The notes: generated from the letters alone by a model not told the origin. DNA of 64,000 nt from Xanthocytophaga agilis (GCF_030068605.1 NZ_JASJOU010000001.1:1178001-1242000); one strand, 5' to 3'. Counted from the first letter of the stretch, positions 54,751 through 63,854 are shown. Numbers and translations are program-made.

Positions 54751-56133
54751 CTAAGCAGTACCCAATTCGGCCAATAACTGATGTCGATGTGAAATAGTCT
54801 GCAGTTGCAACTTCTCATCAAATATATTCATACGAATCAACCAGTCTTCAAATTCCGGAGCAGGTCGTAACCCCAGAAGCTTACGAACATACAATGCATC
54901 GTGAAAGGAAGTACTCTGGTAATGCAACATCACATCATCTGCACCCGGCACACCCATAATATAATTGCAACCTGCAGTACCCATTAATGTCAATAATGTA
55001 TCCATATCATCCTGATCTGCCTCTGCATGATTGGTATAACAAATGTCGATTCCCATAGGCAATCCCAGAAGCTTTCCACAAAAATGATCTTCCAGGCCAG
55101 CACGTATAATTTGCTTTCCATCATATAAATACTCAGGTCCAATAAAACCCACTACAGTATTTACCAGCAATGGATTAAAAGCTCTGGCAACAGCATATGC
55201 CCGAACCTCACAGGTTTGTTGATCAACCCCATGGTGAGCATTGGCTGACAGACTACTCCCCTGTCCAGTTTCAAAATACATGACATTAGTTCCTACAGTT
55301 CCTCTGTTTAACGACAAAGCTGCTTCATACCCTTCCCGAAGCAGTGCCAGATTAACACCAAAAGAAGTGTTGGTTGCCTCTGTTCCTCCAATAGACTGAA
55401 AGACCAAATCTACTGGAGCGCCTTTCTCTATCGCCTGAATAGTAGTAGTGATATGACTTAATATACACGATTGCGTTGGAATATCGAACTGCGTTCGGAT
55501 AGAGTCAATCATTTCCAGCAGTCGAATCACAGTAGGTATATTGTCTGTTGCTGGATTAAGCCCAATTACTGCATCTCCATTACCATATAATAAGCCATCC
55601 AGAATGCTGGCTGCAATTCCTTTGTAATCATCTGTGGGGTGGTTAGGCTGTAACCGGGTTGAGAAATGACCTTTTAATCCTATTGTATTCCGAAATTTAG
55701 TTATTACCTCACACTTAGCAGATACCGTAATCAAATCCTGCACTCTCATTAATTTTGAAACAGCAGCGACCATCTCAGGAGTAATTCCTGCAGTAAGGTT
55801 ATTCAGGACATCGGTAGTCACCTGATCAGAAAGTAAATAATTGCGAAACTCCCCTACAGTCAGATGTTTTACAGACGAAAAAGCATTCATATCATGCGAA
55901 TCCATGATAAGCCGAGTCACTTCGTCTTCTTCATATGGAATCACATGCTCTGTTAGAAAAGTAGGTAAAGGCACATCAGCCAGAGCCATTTGTGCAGCTA
56001 CACGTTCCTGAGCACTTTCTGCTGCAACTCCTGCCAGATAATCTCCGGATCTTGCTGGTGTTGCTTTAGCCAACAAAGTCTTCAGATCTGGAAAATGATA
56101 CTTGTAATTATGTATGGTTTGGTGGTAAGACAT
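54751..56133 (-). CDS. eutB: Ethanolamine ammonia-lyase large subunit
   Basis: A 460-residue catalytic subunit, normal length. TIM-barrel motifs include GLNPATDN, NTVVGFIGPEYLYDGKQI and MGVPGADDVML. It forms the adenosylcobalamin-dependent ethanolamine ammonia-lyase with EutC. A classical eut operon and a cobalamin riboswitch upstream were looked for and not seen in the 270-base upstream region. Acetaldehyde would have to be handled by enzymes encoded elsewhere. Confidence 0.96.
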   Translation of the reverse strand: MSYHQTIHNYKYHFPDLKTLLAKATPARSGDYLAGVAAESAQERVAAQMALADVPLPTFLTEHVIPYEEDEVTRLIMDSHDMNAFSSVKHLTVGEFRNYLLSDQVTTDVLNNLTAGITPEMVAAVSKLMRVQDLITVSAKCEVITKFRNTIGLKGHFSTRLQPNHPTDDYKGIAASILDGLLYGNGDAVIGLNPATDNIPTVIRLLEMIDSIRTQFDIPTQSCILSHITTTIQAIEKGAPVDLVFQSIGGTEATNTSFGVNLALLREGYEAALSLNRGTVGTNVMYFETGQGSSLSANAHHGVDQQTCEVRAYAVARAFNPLLVNTVVGFIGPEYLYDGKQIIRAGLEDHFCGKLLGLPMGIDICYTNHAEADQDDMDTLLTLMGTAGCNYIMGVPGADDVMLHYQSTSFHDALYVRKLLGLRPAPEFEDWLIRMNIFDEKLQLQTISHRHQLLAELGTA

Positions 56134-56406
56134 AACCTAGATCAGACATTTTAATAATTCAATCTATCAAATTCATTGTGGTTTTCCAAATACCGTTACA
56201 CTTAAAGTCTCCTAATACTGTTCACCAAGTATAGAATTAGTTCACCTAGAAATTCTGACAATTGACACAACTTTTTATGCACATCGCTTTTAACTGATTT
56301 CACGAATAAAAAATTGAATGTAAGTTGCATACATGTCATAAAAACACATTACATCAAGAGTACGTTTTTTATTTTTAAGAGTCGTTATCTTCACCGTTTC
56401 AAAGTT
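56134..56406. promoter_or_regulatory. Divergent region eutB / InsA-like gene
   Basis: AT-rich spacer with the eutB promoter (minus) and that of the InsA-like gene (plus). No convincing riboswitch, palindrome or insertion-sequence end seen. Confidence 0.35.
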
Positions 56407-56688
56407 ATGGATTGTCCAAAATGTAAATCAGAAAACTTCATGAAAGATGGCTTTGTAGGAGGCCGCCAGCGTTTTCAATGCAAGACTTGTGGGTATCGTT
56501 ACACTGTAAAACAGAAATCTACTGCTAAACCAGTTGAAATGAAATTACAAGCTATCAGAATGTATCAGGAAGGACTTGGCATGCGTGCGATTGCTCGTGT
56601 ATTGCAGGTTAATCATGTCAGTGTACAGAACTGGATTAAGAATTTAGATATGGATATTCTTTCAAGCCCTAGTTTGAAACAAGCTTAA
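56407..56688 (+). CDS. InsA-like zinc-ribbon/HTH DNA-binding protein
   Basis: A 93-residue protein with an N-terminal zinc ribbon (CPKCKSENF ... CKTCGYRY, Cys pairs) and a helix-turn-helix (MRAIARVLQVNHVSVQNWIK). This is the DNA-binding half (InsA) of IS1-type transposases. The catalytic DDE half is not present downstream, terminal inverted repeats are not seen, and the gene ends in its own terminator. It may be a domesticated DNA-binding protein. ATG 56407 chosen; 56314 adds 31 non-family residues. Confidence 0.8.
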   Translation: MDCPKCKSENFMKDGFVGGRQRFQCKTCGYRYTVKQKSTAKPVEMKLQAIRMYQEGLGMRAIARVLQVNHVSVQNWIKNLDMDILSSPSLKQA

Positions 56689-56711
56689 CTTACACCTATT
56701 TTTTATAGATG

Positions 56712-56747
56712 AAAACGATGTCCGGAACACCTGCGGGCATCGTTTTT
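56712..56747 (+). terminator. Terminator of the InsA-like gene
   Basis: AAAACGATGTCCG (56712-56724) pairs with CGGGCATCGTTTT (one T-G wobble), loop of about 8, followed by TTTTTT. Well-formed intrinsic terminator. Confidence 0.85.
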
Positions 56748-56861
56748 TGTTATACAGGAGTTTCATTTGCACAAAAAATGAATACATACATATGGCAAAG
56801 TGCTATAATTTCCAGAACTTTACATTCGAAAAAAATACAGTAATATCCATCTTCTTCATAT

Positions 56862-57947
56862 GTGAAAAAACAACGGGATTTATTGACCTACAGCCTTCTC
56901 TGGCGGTTACTTAGCATAGCCATCCTGGCAGAAGGCATATATCTGGTGCTGGATCTAATTTTTAGTCTTCGGTATCGAAATTACCAGATACAATGGTTGT
57001 GGAACAGATATCTGTTGTATTTTGTCCTTGCATCCTGTATTATTTTGGGTACCCACTATATCCAGAGACTTTTAAATATCCGTTTCCCCTGGGATAAATC
57101 TGTGCGGATTCGTTTTCTGGTCCAATTCTTCAGTTATACACTCTGGGTTCTACTTCTATCTACAGTTATCCGTAATGGAATATTCAAGCGCATAATTTAC
57201 TCTTCTTCCATGTTTATCAATCTGGACGATGAAATTATTATTAATAGCGTAGCAACCTTCACAGTATTGGCCATTGTATCTCTTGATCTGGGCGTATTCC
57301 TTTTAAATAAATGGAGGTATTCTCTGGTACAAATCGAACGATTTAAGAAAGAAAACATTGAGTTTCATCTTGAGATGCTCAAAACTCAGGTTAACCCTCA
57401 TTTTCTGTTTAATAATCTCAATACACTCTCTTCTCTGATTTATACCAATCAGGATACAGCAGCCGAGTTTGTACGACAACTGGCTAAAGTGTACCGATAT
57501 GTGTTGGAAAACCGTACAAAAGAACTGGTCACACTTCAGGAAGAACTCAACTTTCTACAATCCTATATCTATCTGATGGATTTGCGATTTGGCAATAATC
57601 TTCGCATTCACACCCAATTGCCTGACTCTTTGCATACATATGCCATTGCCCCTCTTACCCTTCAGATGCTTATTGAAAATGCGATTAAACATAATATAGT
57701 CTCACAGAAAAAACCGTTTGAAATTCGTATCTTTCAGGAGCAATCCTATCTGATCATACAAAACCCTTTGCAGCTAAAACCAGTAAAGGAATTTTCATCA
57801 CAAATCGGACTGAAGAATATCCGAAGCAGATACCGCTTTATTACAGACCAGGCAGTCGAAATCATTGACGATGGAATTCATTTCACTGTAAAAATTCCTC
57901 TGCTGGAAGGCAACTATAGCTTTACAGAACAACCCGCTATATTATAA
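56862..57947 (+). CDS. LytS-type sensor histidine kinase
   Basis: A 361-residue membrane kinase. Four hydrophobic segments lie in the first 150 residues. The His_kinase box QVNPHFLFNNLNTLSS has His180 as predicted phospho-acceptor, and the HATPase (LIENAIKHN) follows. It pairs with the LytTR regulator 166 bases downstream. Start is GTG 56862; an ATG at 56860 is in another frame and immediately stops. The signal is unknown; the starch-binding lipoprotein further on may be linked. Confidence 0.92.
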   Translation: MKKQRDLLTYSLLWRLLSIAILAEGIYLVLDLIFSLRYRNYQIQWLWNRYLLYFVLASCIILGTHYIQRLLNIRFPWDKSVRIRFLVQFFSYTLWVLLLSTVIRNGIFKRIIYSSSMFINLDDEIIINSVATFTVLAIVSLDLGVFLLNKWRYSLVQIERFKKENIEFHLEMLKTQVNPHFLFNNLNTLSSLIYTNQDTAAEFVRQLAKVYRYVLENRTKELVTLQEELNFLQSYIYLMDLRFGNNLRIHTQLPDSLHTYAIAPLTLQMLIENAIKHNIVSQKKPFEIRIFQEQSYLIIQNPLQLKPVKEFSSQIGLKNIRSRYRFITDQAVEIIDDGIHFTVKIPLLEGNYSFTEQPAIL

Positions 57948-58079
57948 TCTCTTATAAAAGCGTTATACTACACTAGTGAGTTTGTTTTTATTATGATGCA
58001 TCAATGTAGCAGATTTGTCTTATTTATAGAACAAATACAGCAAATCCAAGCTACTGTTCAAATTTTCACAAAAGCATTG

Positions 58080-58087
58080 TAAGTTTG
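58080..58087 (+). promoter_or_regulatory. Possible Bacteroidota -7 element before LytTR regulator
   Basis: TAAGTTTG fits the Bacteroidota TAnnTTTG -7 consensus and lies 26 bases before ATG 58114. A good -33 TTTG partner was not seen, so this is only a weak call. Confidence 0.25.
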
Positions 58088-58113
58088 CGACATTTAGCCA
58101 GTTATTGATTGTG

Positions 58114-58881
58114 ATGAAAGTATTAATTATTGAAGATGAGCCGCTGGCTCAACAGGAACTGAAACGATTGTTACAACGATGTCAGCCTCAGACAGAGGTG
58201 CTTGACTGCCTTGATTCTGTAGAAGATAGTGTAGCATGGCTTCAGCAGGGCATACAACCTGACCTGATATTTATGGATATTCGTCTTTCTGATGGATCTA
58301 GCTTTGAAATATTTGACCAGGTAGCGGTATCAGCACCTGTTATTTTTACAACAGCTTATAATGAATATGCTCTACAAGCTTTTAAAGTAAACAGTATTGA
58401 ATATCTGTTAAAACCCATCGAAGAAAAAGCATTACAAGCTGCATTGGAAAAGCTAAGTAGCTTAAAGAAACATTTTGCAGCAGCCAATACCCAGGTATCG
58501 ATTCAACAACTGAAACAATTATTAAAAATTGAGAAGCCTGAATACAAAGACCGCTTTGTTATTACGGTTGGAGACAGAATACGGCACATTGCCAGCGATC
58601 AGATAGCCTATTTCTTTGCTGACGACAACACTGTATTTCTGGTTACGCTGGATCGAAAGAAATATGTAATTAACTTTACATTGGATGAACTGGAAGCACT
58701 GATTGATCCCAAGGAGTTTTATCGTGTCAGCAGAAAATATATGGCACACATTCAGGCTATTGTGGAGGTAAACCGGTATTTCAATAGCCGACTTAAAGTG
58801 ACACTTACGGCCTGTGATGACGATGAGATCCTGGTGAGCCGGGCGCGTGTTCCCGGGTTTTTGGAATGGATGGGCGAATGA
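58114..58881 (+). CDS. LytTR-family response regulator
   Basis: A 255-residue regulator with receiver domain (EDE acidic pocket, phospho-acceptor Asp55 in LIFMDIRLSD, YLLKP Lys) and C-terminal LytTR DNA-binding domain (FYRVSRKYMAHI). Cognate partner of the kinase at 56862. ATG 58114 chosen; TTG 58105 adds three residues. The next gene overlaps in coordinates only if a longer start is used. This regulator probably controls that lipoprotein gene or a starch-related regulon (inference). Confidence 0.92.
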   Translation: MKVLIIEDEPLAQQELKRLLQRCQPQTEVLDCLDSVEDSVAWLQQGIQPDLIFMDIRLSDGSSFEIFDQVAVSAPVIFTTAYNEYALQAFKVNSIEYLLKPIEEKALQAALEKLSSLKKHFAAANTQVSIQQLKQLLKIEKPEYKDRFVITVGDRIRHIASDQIAYFFADDNTVFLVTLDRKKYVINFTLDELEALIDPKEFYRVSRKYMAHIQAIVEVNRYFNSRLKVTLTACDDDEILVSRARVPGFLEWMGE

Positions 58882-58913
58882 TGTGTTTATGCCAAACTAT
58901 ATATCAAAATCAC

Positions 58914-59957
58914 ATGGAACGCTGGATTGCAATTAAATTGGTATTACCTATCCGGCACCTGGCTTTCCTATTGCTGATATTACTTTCAGGATGTCATCAG
59001 GTTACTATCATAGTAAAAAAGATTCCTCCCAATACACCTCCAGGCTCAGCTATTTTTATATCCGGCAATTTTAATTTCTGGGATCCCGGGGACCGAAATT
59101 ACGCCTTAACGCTGAATCCAAAAGATAGTACCTATTCTGTTTTATTACCCACAGGTAGTGGGGCAATCGATTATCGATTCACCAGAGGAGACTGGACAAC
59201 AGTAGAGGCAGACTTATGTGGAAATCCGATAGAAAACCATCACTTACGTTACCAGAAAAGTGACACTATACAGCTAGAAATTCCGAGTTGGAAAGATCTG
59301 GGACCTACTCATTGTGATGAAGTAACCTTTATTCTCAACAAAATCCCTCAACAAACACCTCCCGATGCTAAGCTGTATGTAGGAGGAAGTTTCAACAACT
59401 GGCAGGCAGCAGATCCACAGTTTCAACTGAAAAGAAACAACAAAGGTCAGTATTACATCCGACTGCACAAATTGCTTACAGGAATTGAATACAAGTTTAC
59501 ACGGGGCAGCTGGGAAGCGGATGAAGTCGATGAAGTGGGTAATTCTATATCTAATCACTCCTTTGTGTTTGGCAAACAGGATACTGTATTGGTTGATATT
59601 ACAGGTTGGAAAGATCAGTTTTCCTCTGTACAGAATGGCGAATGGATTACATTACTCCTTACCGTACCTAAGACCACACCAGATGGAGACAGAATCTTTG
59701 TCGCTGCCAATTTTAACAACTGGAATCCACACGATATGCGTTATGAAATGCGCTGGATCAGAAACTGGACTTATACCATCAATCTACCTCGAAAGCGTAG
59801 TCACATCGAATACAAATTTACCCGTGGTGACTGGTCAACTGTAGAAACAGACAAATATGGCAACCCACTGGAAAACAGACGATTTACGTATGGCAATATG
59901 GATACTTTACGTTTAGATGTACAGGCTTGGGAAGATCTGGTAAATGATAACTTATAG
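58914..59957 (+). CDS. Lipoprotein of three tandem starch-binding-like domains
   Basis: A 347-residue lipoprotein: lipobox LLILLSGC at residues 21-28, then three similar modules of about 105 residues each (about 30-135, 137-240, 243-345). Each has a P-x-x-T-P-(P/D)-G opening, an FNxW motif (NFNFWDPG, SFNNWQAA, NFNNWNPH), then a Y(K/R)FTRG-(D/S)W motif and ends with a V-(D/E)-(x)-(E/D)-xxxGNxxxN block. This matches the CBM20/CBM48-like glycogen/starch-binding fold. Function: probably surface or periplasmic alpha-glucan capture or sensing. It follows the LytTR gene by 32 bases, suggesting coupling. Confidence 0.78.
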   Translation: MERWIAIKLVLPIRHLAFLLLILLSGCHQVTIIVKKIPPNTPPGSAIFISGNFNFWDPGDRNYALTLNPKDSTYSVLLPTGSGAIDYRFTRGDWTTVEADLCGNPIENHHLRYQKSDTIQLEIPSWKDLGPTHCDEVTFILNKIPQQTPPDAKLYVGGSFNNWQAADPQFQLKRNNKGQYYIRLHKLLTGIEYKFTRGSWEADEVDEVGNSISNHSFVFGKQDTVLVDITGWKDQFSSVQNGEWITLLLTVPKTTPDGDRIFVAANFNNWNPHDMRYEMRWIRNWTYTINLPRKRSHIEYKFTRGDWSTVETDKYGNPLENRRFTYGNMDTLRLDVQAWEDLVNDNL

Positions 59958-59961
59958 CATG

Positions 59962-60537
59962 CTATCCAGCCATGCCCAAGTCGATTACTTTCCAAAGTAA
60001 CTGATCTTTAATCACTACTTCTTTTTGGGCGACTTTATCTTTAAAGCTCAGTCTTTCTACAAAAAAAGTAAAAACTGACCGCTTGCTGCCATAGTAATCC
60101 TGCTCACCATTGTACTGAATAATAATACTGCCAGAAACATCCGTAAGAATTCTTTGGGGCTTAGGTGTATTAGTTATTATGATATCTGTACAAATAGATG
60201 ACAAATTGCTTTCTCCTTTATTAAATACCTGTAATTCAGCAAACACTCCAGCAGATAGCACCTTATCTGTACTTATACGGATTTGAAAGCAACTGTCCTG
60301 ATATTCAGATAGTGAGTTTTTCCTCAAAAAATCAGCAATATCTATTTTTAATACATATTGCTGATCAATCAGTTTATAATAGTTCCCAACACAACCAATG
60401 GCCTCATCCCCTTTTGTTGTATCCACTCCAGCCAAACAATTTGTATATGGATGTAAATTAGGTGTCTGAAGAGTTTCTTTTGTGCCACAAGAGAAACAAC
60501 ATACTATCAGGCCTGTAATCCAGAAATACGCATTCAT
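59962..60537 (-). CDS. Hypothetical lipoprotein
   Basis: A 191-residue lipoprotein with signal segment and lipobox LIVCCFSC, then a beta-rich domain with Cys pairs. I recognise no family. It is the last of three minus-strand envelope genes (upstream: DUF6048-like barrel, DUF6452-like lipoprotein), 19 bases after the barrel gene, so co-transcribed. ATG 60537 chosen as it starts the signal segment. Confidence 0.6.
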   Translation of the reverse strand: MNAYFWITGLIVCCFSCGTKETLQTPNLHPYTNCLAGVDTTKGDEAIGCVGNYYKLIDQQYVLKIDIADFLRKNSLSEYQDSCFQIRISTDKVLSAGVFAELQVFNKGESNLSSICTDIIITNTPKPQRILTDVSGSIIIQYNGEQDYYGSKRSVFTFFVERLSFKDKVAQKEVVIKDQLLWKVIDLGMAG

Positions 60538-60556
60538 GATTAACACATGTTTTTGA

Positions 60557-61198
60557 TTAGAGATCTTTTCGTGTTCCTACTCTTCTTTCCAGAATAACAT
60601 TCAATCCTCCACTTACTACACCAGCCCCATTGAAACCCATACCTGGAATGTATCGGGTATCTTTTCTGGCGTTATTATAGAAAACCGTTCTTGCCTGAAA
60701 AGACATATTCCATTTATCTCCCATAGGTACACGCCACAATATTCCTATCTCCACACCAGGAATGAACGATTGTAGCTCCGGCAAAGTAGTTAATGTAGTA
60801 TCTCCATAGTATTCGCCTTCCATAAAAAAGGTGGCTTTATCACTATACAAGCTACCTACAGCCTTCACAGACCATACGAATCGGTTACTAATGCGACTTT
60901 CAAAACCTGCTTTTAATGAAAAACCGCTGGACCGATATTTCTCATCTGTACGATTAGTCCATGCGATATAGGTATATCCTGGCACAGCACTGAAGAACCA
61001 TCTGTGTGAGAGCGGGATAGTAAGGGAAGGTTCTATAATCACAGCAGGTCTCAGATACATAGCAGATGTTACCATCTTGGATATATCAATACCTATCTTC
61101 ACCGAAGAATGCATATCCTGAGCTATTCCGGCTACTGGGAATAAACTTAGGATTGCCAATAAAATACATCTACTTTTTCTTGTAAAGTGTAACAGCAT
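60557..61198 (-). CDS. DUF6048-like outer-membrane beta-barrel protein
   Basis: A 213-residue exported protein with signal peptide (ILLAILSLFPVAGIAQ) and barrel-like alternating strands. The opening KIGIDISK, followed by a barrel, matches the DUF6048 pattern known next to DUF6452 genes in Bacteroidota. Its start overlaps the DUF6452-like gene's end by 29 bases, which indicates translational coupling. Function unknown. Confidence 0.65.
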   Translation of the reverse strand: MLLHFTRKSRCILLAILSLFPVAGIAQDMHSSVKIGIDISKMVTSAMYLRPAVIIEPSLTIPLSHRWFFSAVPGYTYIAWTNRTDEKYRSSGFSLKAGFESRISNRFVWSVKAVGSLYSDKATFFMEGEYYGDTTLTTLPELQSFIPGVEIGILWRVPMGDKWNMSFQARTVFYNNARKDTRYIPGMGFNGAGVVSGGLNVILERRVGTRKDL

Positions 61199-61703
61199 AA
61201 ATATTCTCTATAGGTCCCCAGTTTGATACATTATCACGATATTCTGCATAACCATATGAAAAAGTAGTACGGCTAGCCCGGTAGTAGTGGGAATCACTTA
61301 CAACATGTGTGGTATCATTGCTTCCCGAAATAACATAATCTCCAGTAAAGTCAGCACCATATCCGCAGCGACTTTCATCTCCTTTGTATGGCCCGAAATC
61401 ACGATTATAACACAGAATAAGTGTATCAATAGTGCCATCCATCCCTTCAAAAATATAAGTAACACTATCTGCATGAAGCGATAAGGGCAGATACGCCACT
61501 GTATCACTTATTACCACATCACCTTTACCACCCAAACCATAAATTCTTTTAAACTGGGCTGTTCCCTGATAAACATAGGGATCAGCAGGATCTTCAAATC
61601 GGACTACTGTTTTCATCACAGGTTCCTCATCTGGGGGACATTCGCTTCGACAATTGAAAAATAACAGTCCAACAACCAAAATTAGTAATAGTATATTGCG
61701 CAT
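61170..61703 (-). CDS. DUF6452-like lipoprotein
   Basis: A 177-residue exported protein: signal segment ILLLILVVGLLFFNC and lipobox Cys at about residue 18, then ECPPDEEP and a later SRCGYGADF motif. Cys spacing and position next to a barrel gene resemble the DUF6452/DUF6048 pair. Likely an envelope assembly accessory; function unknown. Confidence 0.65.
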   Translation of the reverse strand: MRNILLLILVVGLLFFNCRSECPPDEEPVMKTVVRFEDPADPYVYQGTAQFKRIYGLGGKGDVVISDTVAYLPLSLHADSVTYIFEGMDGTIDTLILCYNRDFGPYKGDESRCGYGADFTGDYVISGSNDTTHVVSDSHYYRASRTTFSYGYAEYRDNVSNWGPIENIYAVTLYKKK

Positions 61704-61793
61704 AAAAGGGCATTTTCACTCATGACACATGTTCATTAGAAACAGTTGCATACAAATCAAATAAAATCTACAGTTTATATACACAACTTATAT

Positions 61794-62135
61794 ATGGAAT
61801 TTCGTACCATTGTAATCAGAAGTAGCAACATTTCAGCTGCTGCAGAATTTTACAGCAAACTAGGGCTTATTTTTGAGTATCATCAACATGGCAATGGAGC
61901 TTTTCATTATGCCTGTACACTCAAAAATATTACCTTTGAAATCTATCCTCTACTAAAAAATCAAACTACAGCAGATACCTCCACACGACTTGGCATTGCT
62001 ATAGATAACTTTGATGTAGTACTTACAGCATTCTCTCCCGAACAAATCCTAAAAGCACCTCATCTAACCGAATGGGGTGAACTAGCCATTGTACAAGACC
62101 CGGATGGCAGAAAGATAGAAATTTACAGAACCTAA
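61794..62135 (+). CDS. VOC-superfamily protein
   Basis: A 113-residue single-domain vicinal-oxygen-chelate (glyoxalase/bleomycin-resistance) protein. Two beta-alpha-beta-beta-beta halves are seen, opening FRTIVIRSSNISAAAEFYS and ending VQDPDGRKIEIYR. Only some metal-binding positions are obvious, so it may bind rather than convert its ligand. ATG 61794 starts the family-like sequence; upstream codons are excluded. Confidence 0.82.
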   Translation: MEFRTIVIRSSNISAAAEFYSKLGLIFEYHQHGNGAFHYACTLKNITFEIYPLLKNQTTADTSTRLGIAIDNFDVVLTAFSPEQILKAPHLTEWGELAIVQDPDGRKIEIYRT

Positions 62136-62155
62136 TACATTTACAAACAAGACCT

Positions 62156-62638
62156 ATGTTTACACGAATATACTGGATAGAAACTATTCATACAGGAAGC
62201 ATTGGCATTATGCCCCGACCAAGAGGAAATGAAGATCTGGAAAGTGAAATTCTATATCTTGCCGAACAAGATGTGAAGATGTTGGTCTGCTTGCTTATGC
62301 CTTCAGAAATCAGAGAATTAGGCTTGCAAAAGGAAAAGGAATTGTGTGAAAAGCATCAAATCTCCTTTCTGCATTTTCCTATTCCGGATCGTTCTCTCCC
62401 AGATAGTTTGCGGCAAGTACATCAACTGATTGACCAGGTAGAACAAACATGTCTTGAAGGCAAGAAAGTAGTTTTTCACTGTCGGGGTGGCATTGGTAGA
62501 GTGACACTTATGGCAGGAGCTATTCTGCGAAAAACAGGACTTGCATCAGAAGACATAGTAAAGAAAATTAGTCAAATCAGAGGACTTCAAGTACCTGACA
62601 CTGAAGAACAGGCAGAATGGCTGAGAAGGTTTAAGTAG
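62156..62638 (+). CDS. Dual-specificity/tyrosine phosphatase-like protein
   Basis: A 160-residue cysteine-based phosphatase. The signature HCRGGIGRV gives Cys109 and Arg115 (CX5R), with Asp78 in FPIPDRS as likely general acid. Similar bacterial proteins act on phospho-tyrosine, phosphoinositides or small molecules. It lies 20 bases after the VOC gene, so the two are probably co-transcribed. Confidence 0.85.
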   Translation: MFTRIYWIETIHTGSIGIMPRPRGNEDLESEILYLAEQDVKMLVCLLMPSEIRELGLQKEKELCEKHQISFLHFPIPDRSLPDSLRQVHQLIDQVEQTCLEGKKVVFHCRGGIGRVTLMAGAILRKTGLASEDIVKKISQIRGLQVPDTEEQAEWLRRFK

Positions 62639-62785
62639 ATACACTTAACCAACTATTTGTGAATACATTATATCTTAATACCTCACGCACTCTCCGAAAT
62701 AAAAAATCAGTCCTTAATTTTTCATTTCTTTTAGTAAGTTTAGCTCCGGACAAAACTGGTATTACATAATTTATCCATACAACCT

Positions 62786-63331
62786 ATGAACTTTCAATCT
62801 ACCATTCTAATCACTCCTGGTTTGGGGAATTCAGGAGAACAACACTGGCAAACTCTCTGGGAAAAGCAATTCTCTGACTTTAAACGTATTGAGCAAAAAG
62901 ACTGGGATACACCCGTTTGCAGTGATTGGACAAAAGTGATAGATGAAGTTGTAATGCAATATGATCCGGCAAATGTTATTCTGGTTGGACATAGCCTGGC
63001 CTGTACAACCATTGCATCCTGGGCAAAACAGTACAACCGTAAAATAAAAGGTGCCTTACTGGTTGCTCCCAGTGATACGGAAGCACCTACTTATCCTGCT
63101 GGAACTACAGGATTTACACCTATGACCTTATTTCGATTGCCGTTTCCAAGCATCGTTGTCACTAGTACCAATGACTACTATGTTACGCTGGATCGAGCTA
63201 CTCAATTTGCAGATGCCTGGGGAAGTGAACTGGTGGTAATTGGAGAAGCTGGACATATAAATGTAGCAGCAGGCTTTGGCGAATGGCCAGCCGGATTAGA
63301 GATTCTGAGAAGACTCGACAATGGTCTTTAA
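62786..63331 (+). CDS. RBBP9/YdeN-family alpha/beta hydrolase
   Basis: A 181-residue compact alpha/beta hydrolase. Catalytic triad candidates are Ser70 (GHSLAC), Asp130 (STNDYY) and His157 (EAGHIN). N-terminal PGLGNSGEQHWQ is the family hallmark. Serine hydrolase of unknown natural substrate. The gene downstream starts 32 bases after the stop, so both may form a unit. Confidence 0.92.
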   Translation: MNFQSTILITPGLGNSGEQHWQTLWEKQFSDFKRIEQKDWDTPVCSDWTKVIDEVVMQYDPANVILVGHSLACTTIASWAKQYNRKIKGALLVAPSDTEAPTYPAGTTGFTPMTLFRLPFPSIVVTSTNDYYVTLDRATQFADAWGSELVVIGEAGHINVAAGFGEWPAGLEILRRLDNGL

Positions 63332-63363
63332 TTTGTCAAAAGATTCACACAAACAACCTGACT

Positions 63364-63840
63364 ATGAGTATACCCAATCCTGATTTTATGCGTGAGGCAA
63401 TACAGCTCTCGTTAAATACAATGCGTAATGGCAACGGTGGCCCTTTCGGAGCCGTGATTGTCAAAGATGAACAGATTATAGCCAGAGGTTACAACCGTGT
63501 GCTGGAGACCAACGATCCTACTGCTCATGCCGAAGTAGTAGCGATTCGGGAAGCCACACAAAGTCTAGGAACATTTGATCTGGAAGGATGTGAGATCTAT
63601 ACAAGCTGTGAGCCCTGTCCCATGTGTCTAGGCGCTATCTACTGGTCACATATCAGTAAAATGTATTATGCCAATACAAAAGCCGATGCGGCAGCTATCG
63701 GCTTTGATGATCACTTTATCTATGACGAACTGGATAGAGATCCTGCCCATCGCCGGCTACAAAGCCTTCCACTATTACGGGAAGAGGCTATTCGTGCTTT
63801 TGAAGAATGGGCTACCAAAACAGATAAGCAACGCTATTAA
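63364..63840 (+). CDS. guaD: Guanine deaminase (cytidine deaminase-like fold)
   Basis: A 158-residue zinc-dependent deaminase: His55 and Glu57 in AHAEV and Cys85/Cys88 in PCPMC bind zinc and activate water. The whole layout (NDPTAHAEV, TSCEPCPMCLGAIYW, GFDDHFIYDE, terminal KQRY) closely follows Bacillus-type GuaD, which converts guanine to xanthine; tRNA adenosine deaminase is less likely. ATG 63364 chosen; the longer frame from 63283 runs through the upstream gene. Confidence 0.92.
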   Translation: MSIPNPDFMREAIQLSLNTMRNGNGGPFGAVIVKDEQIIARGYNRVLETNDPTAHAEVVAIREATQSLGTFDLEGCEIYTSCEPCPMCLGAIYWSHISKMYYANTKADAAAIGFDDHFIYDELDRDPAHRRLQSLPLLREEAIRAFEEWATKTDKQRY

Positions 63841-63854
63841 AAGGTTCATTCCTC

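Noticed and set aside
56134-56406. Cobalamin riboswitch upstream of eutB
   Set aside because: The conserved cobalamin box motifs were looked for on the minus strand and not found.
56407-56760. Complete IS1-type insertion sequence
   Set aside because: There is no catalytic half, no terminal inverted repeats and no target duplication; only the InsA-like gene remains.
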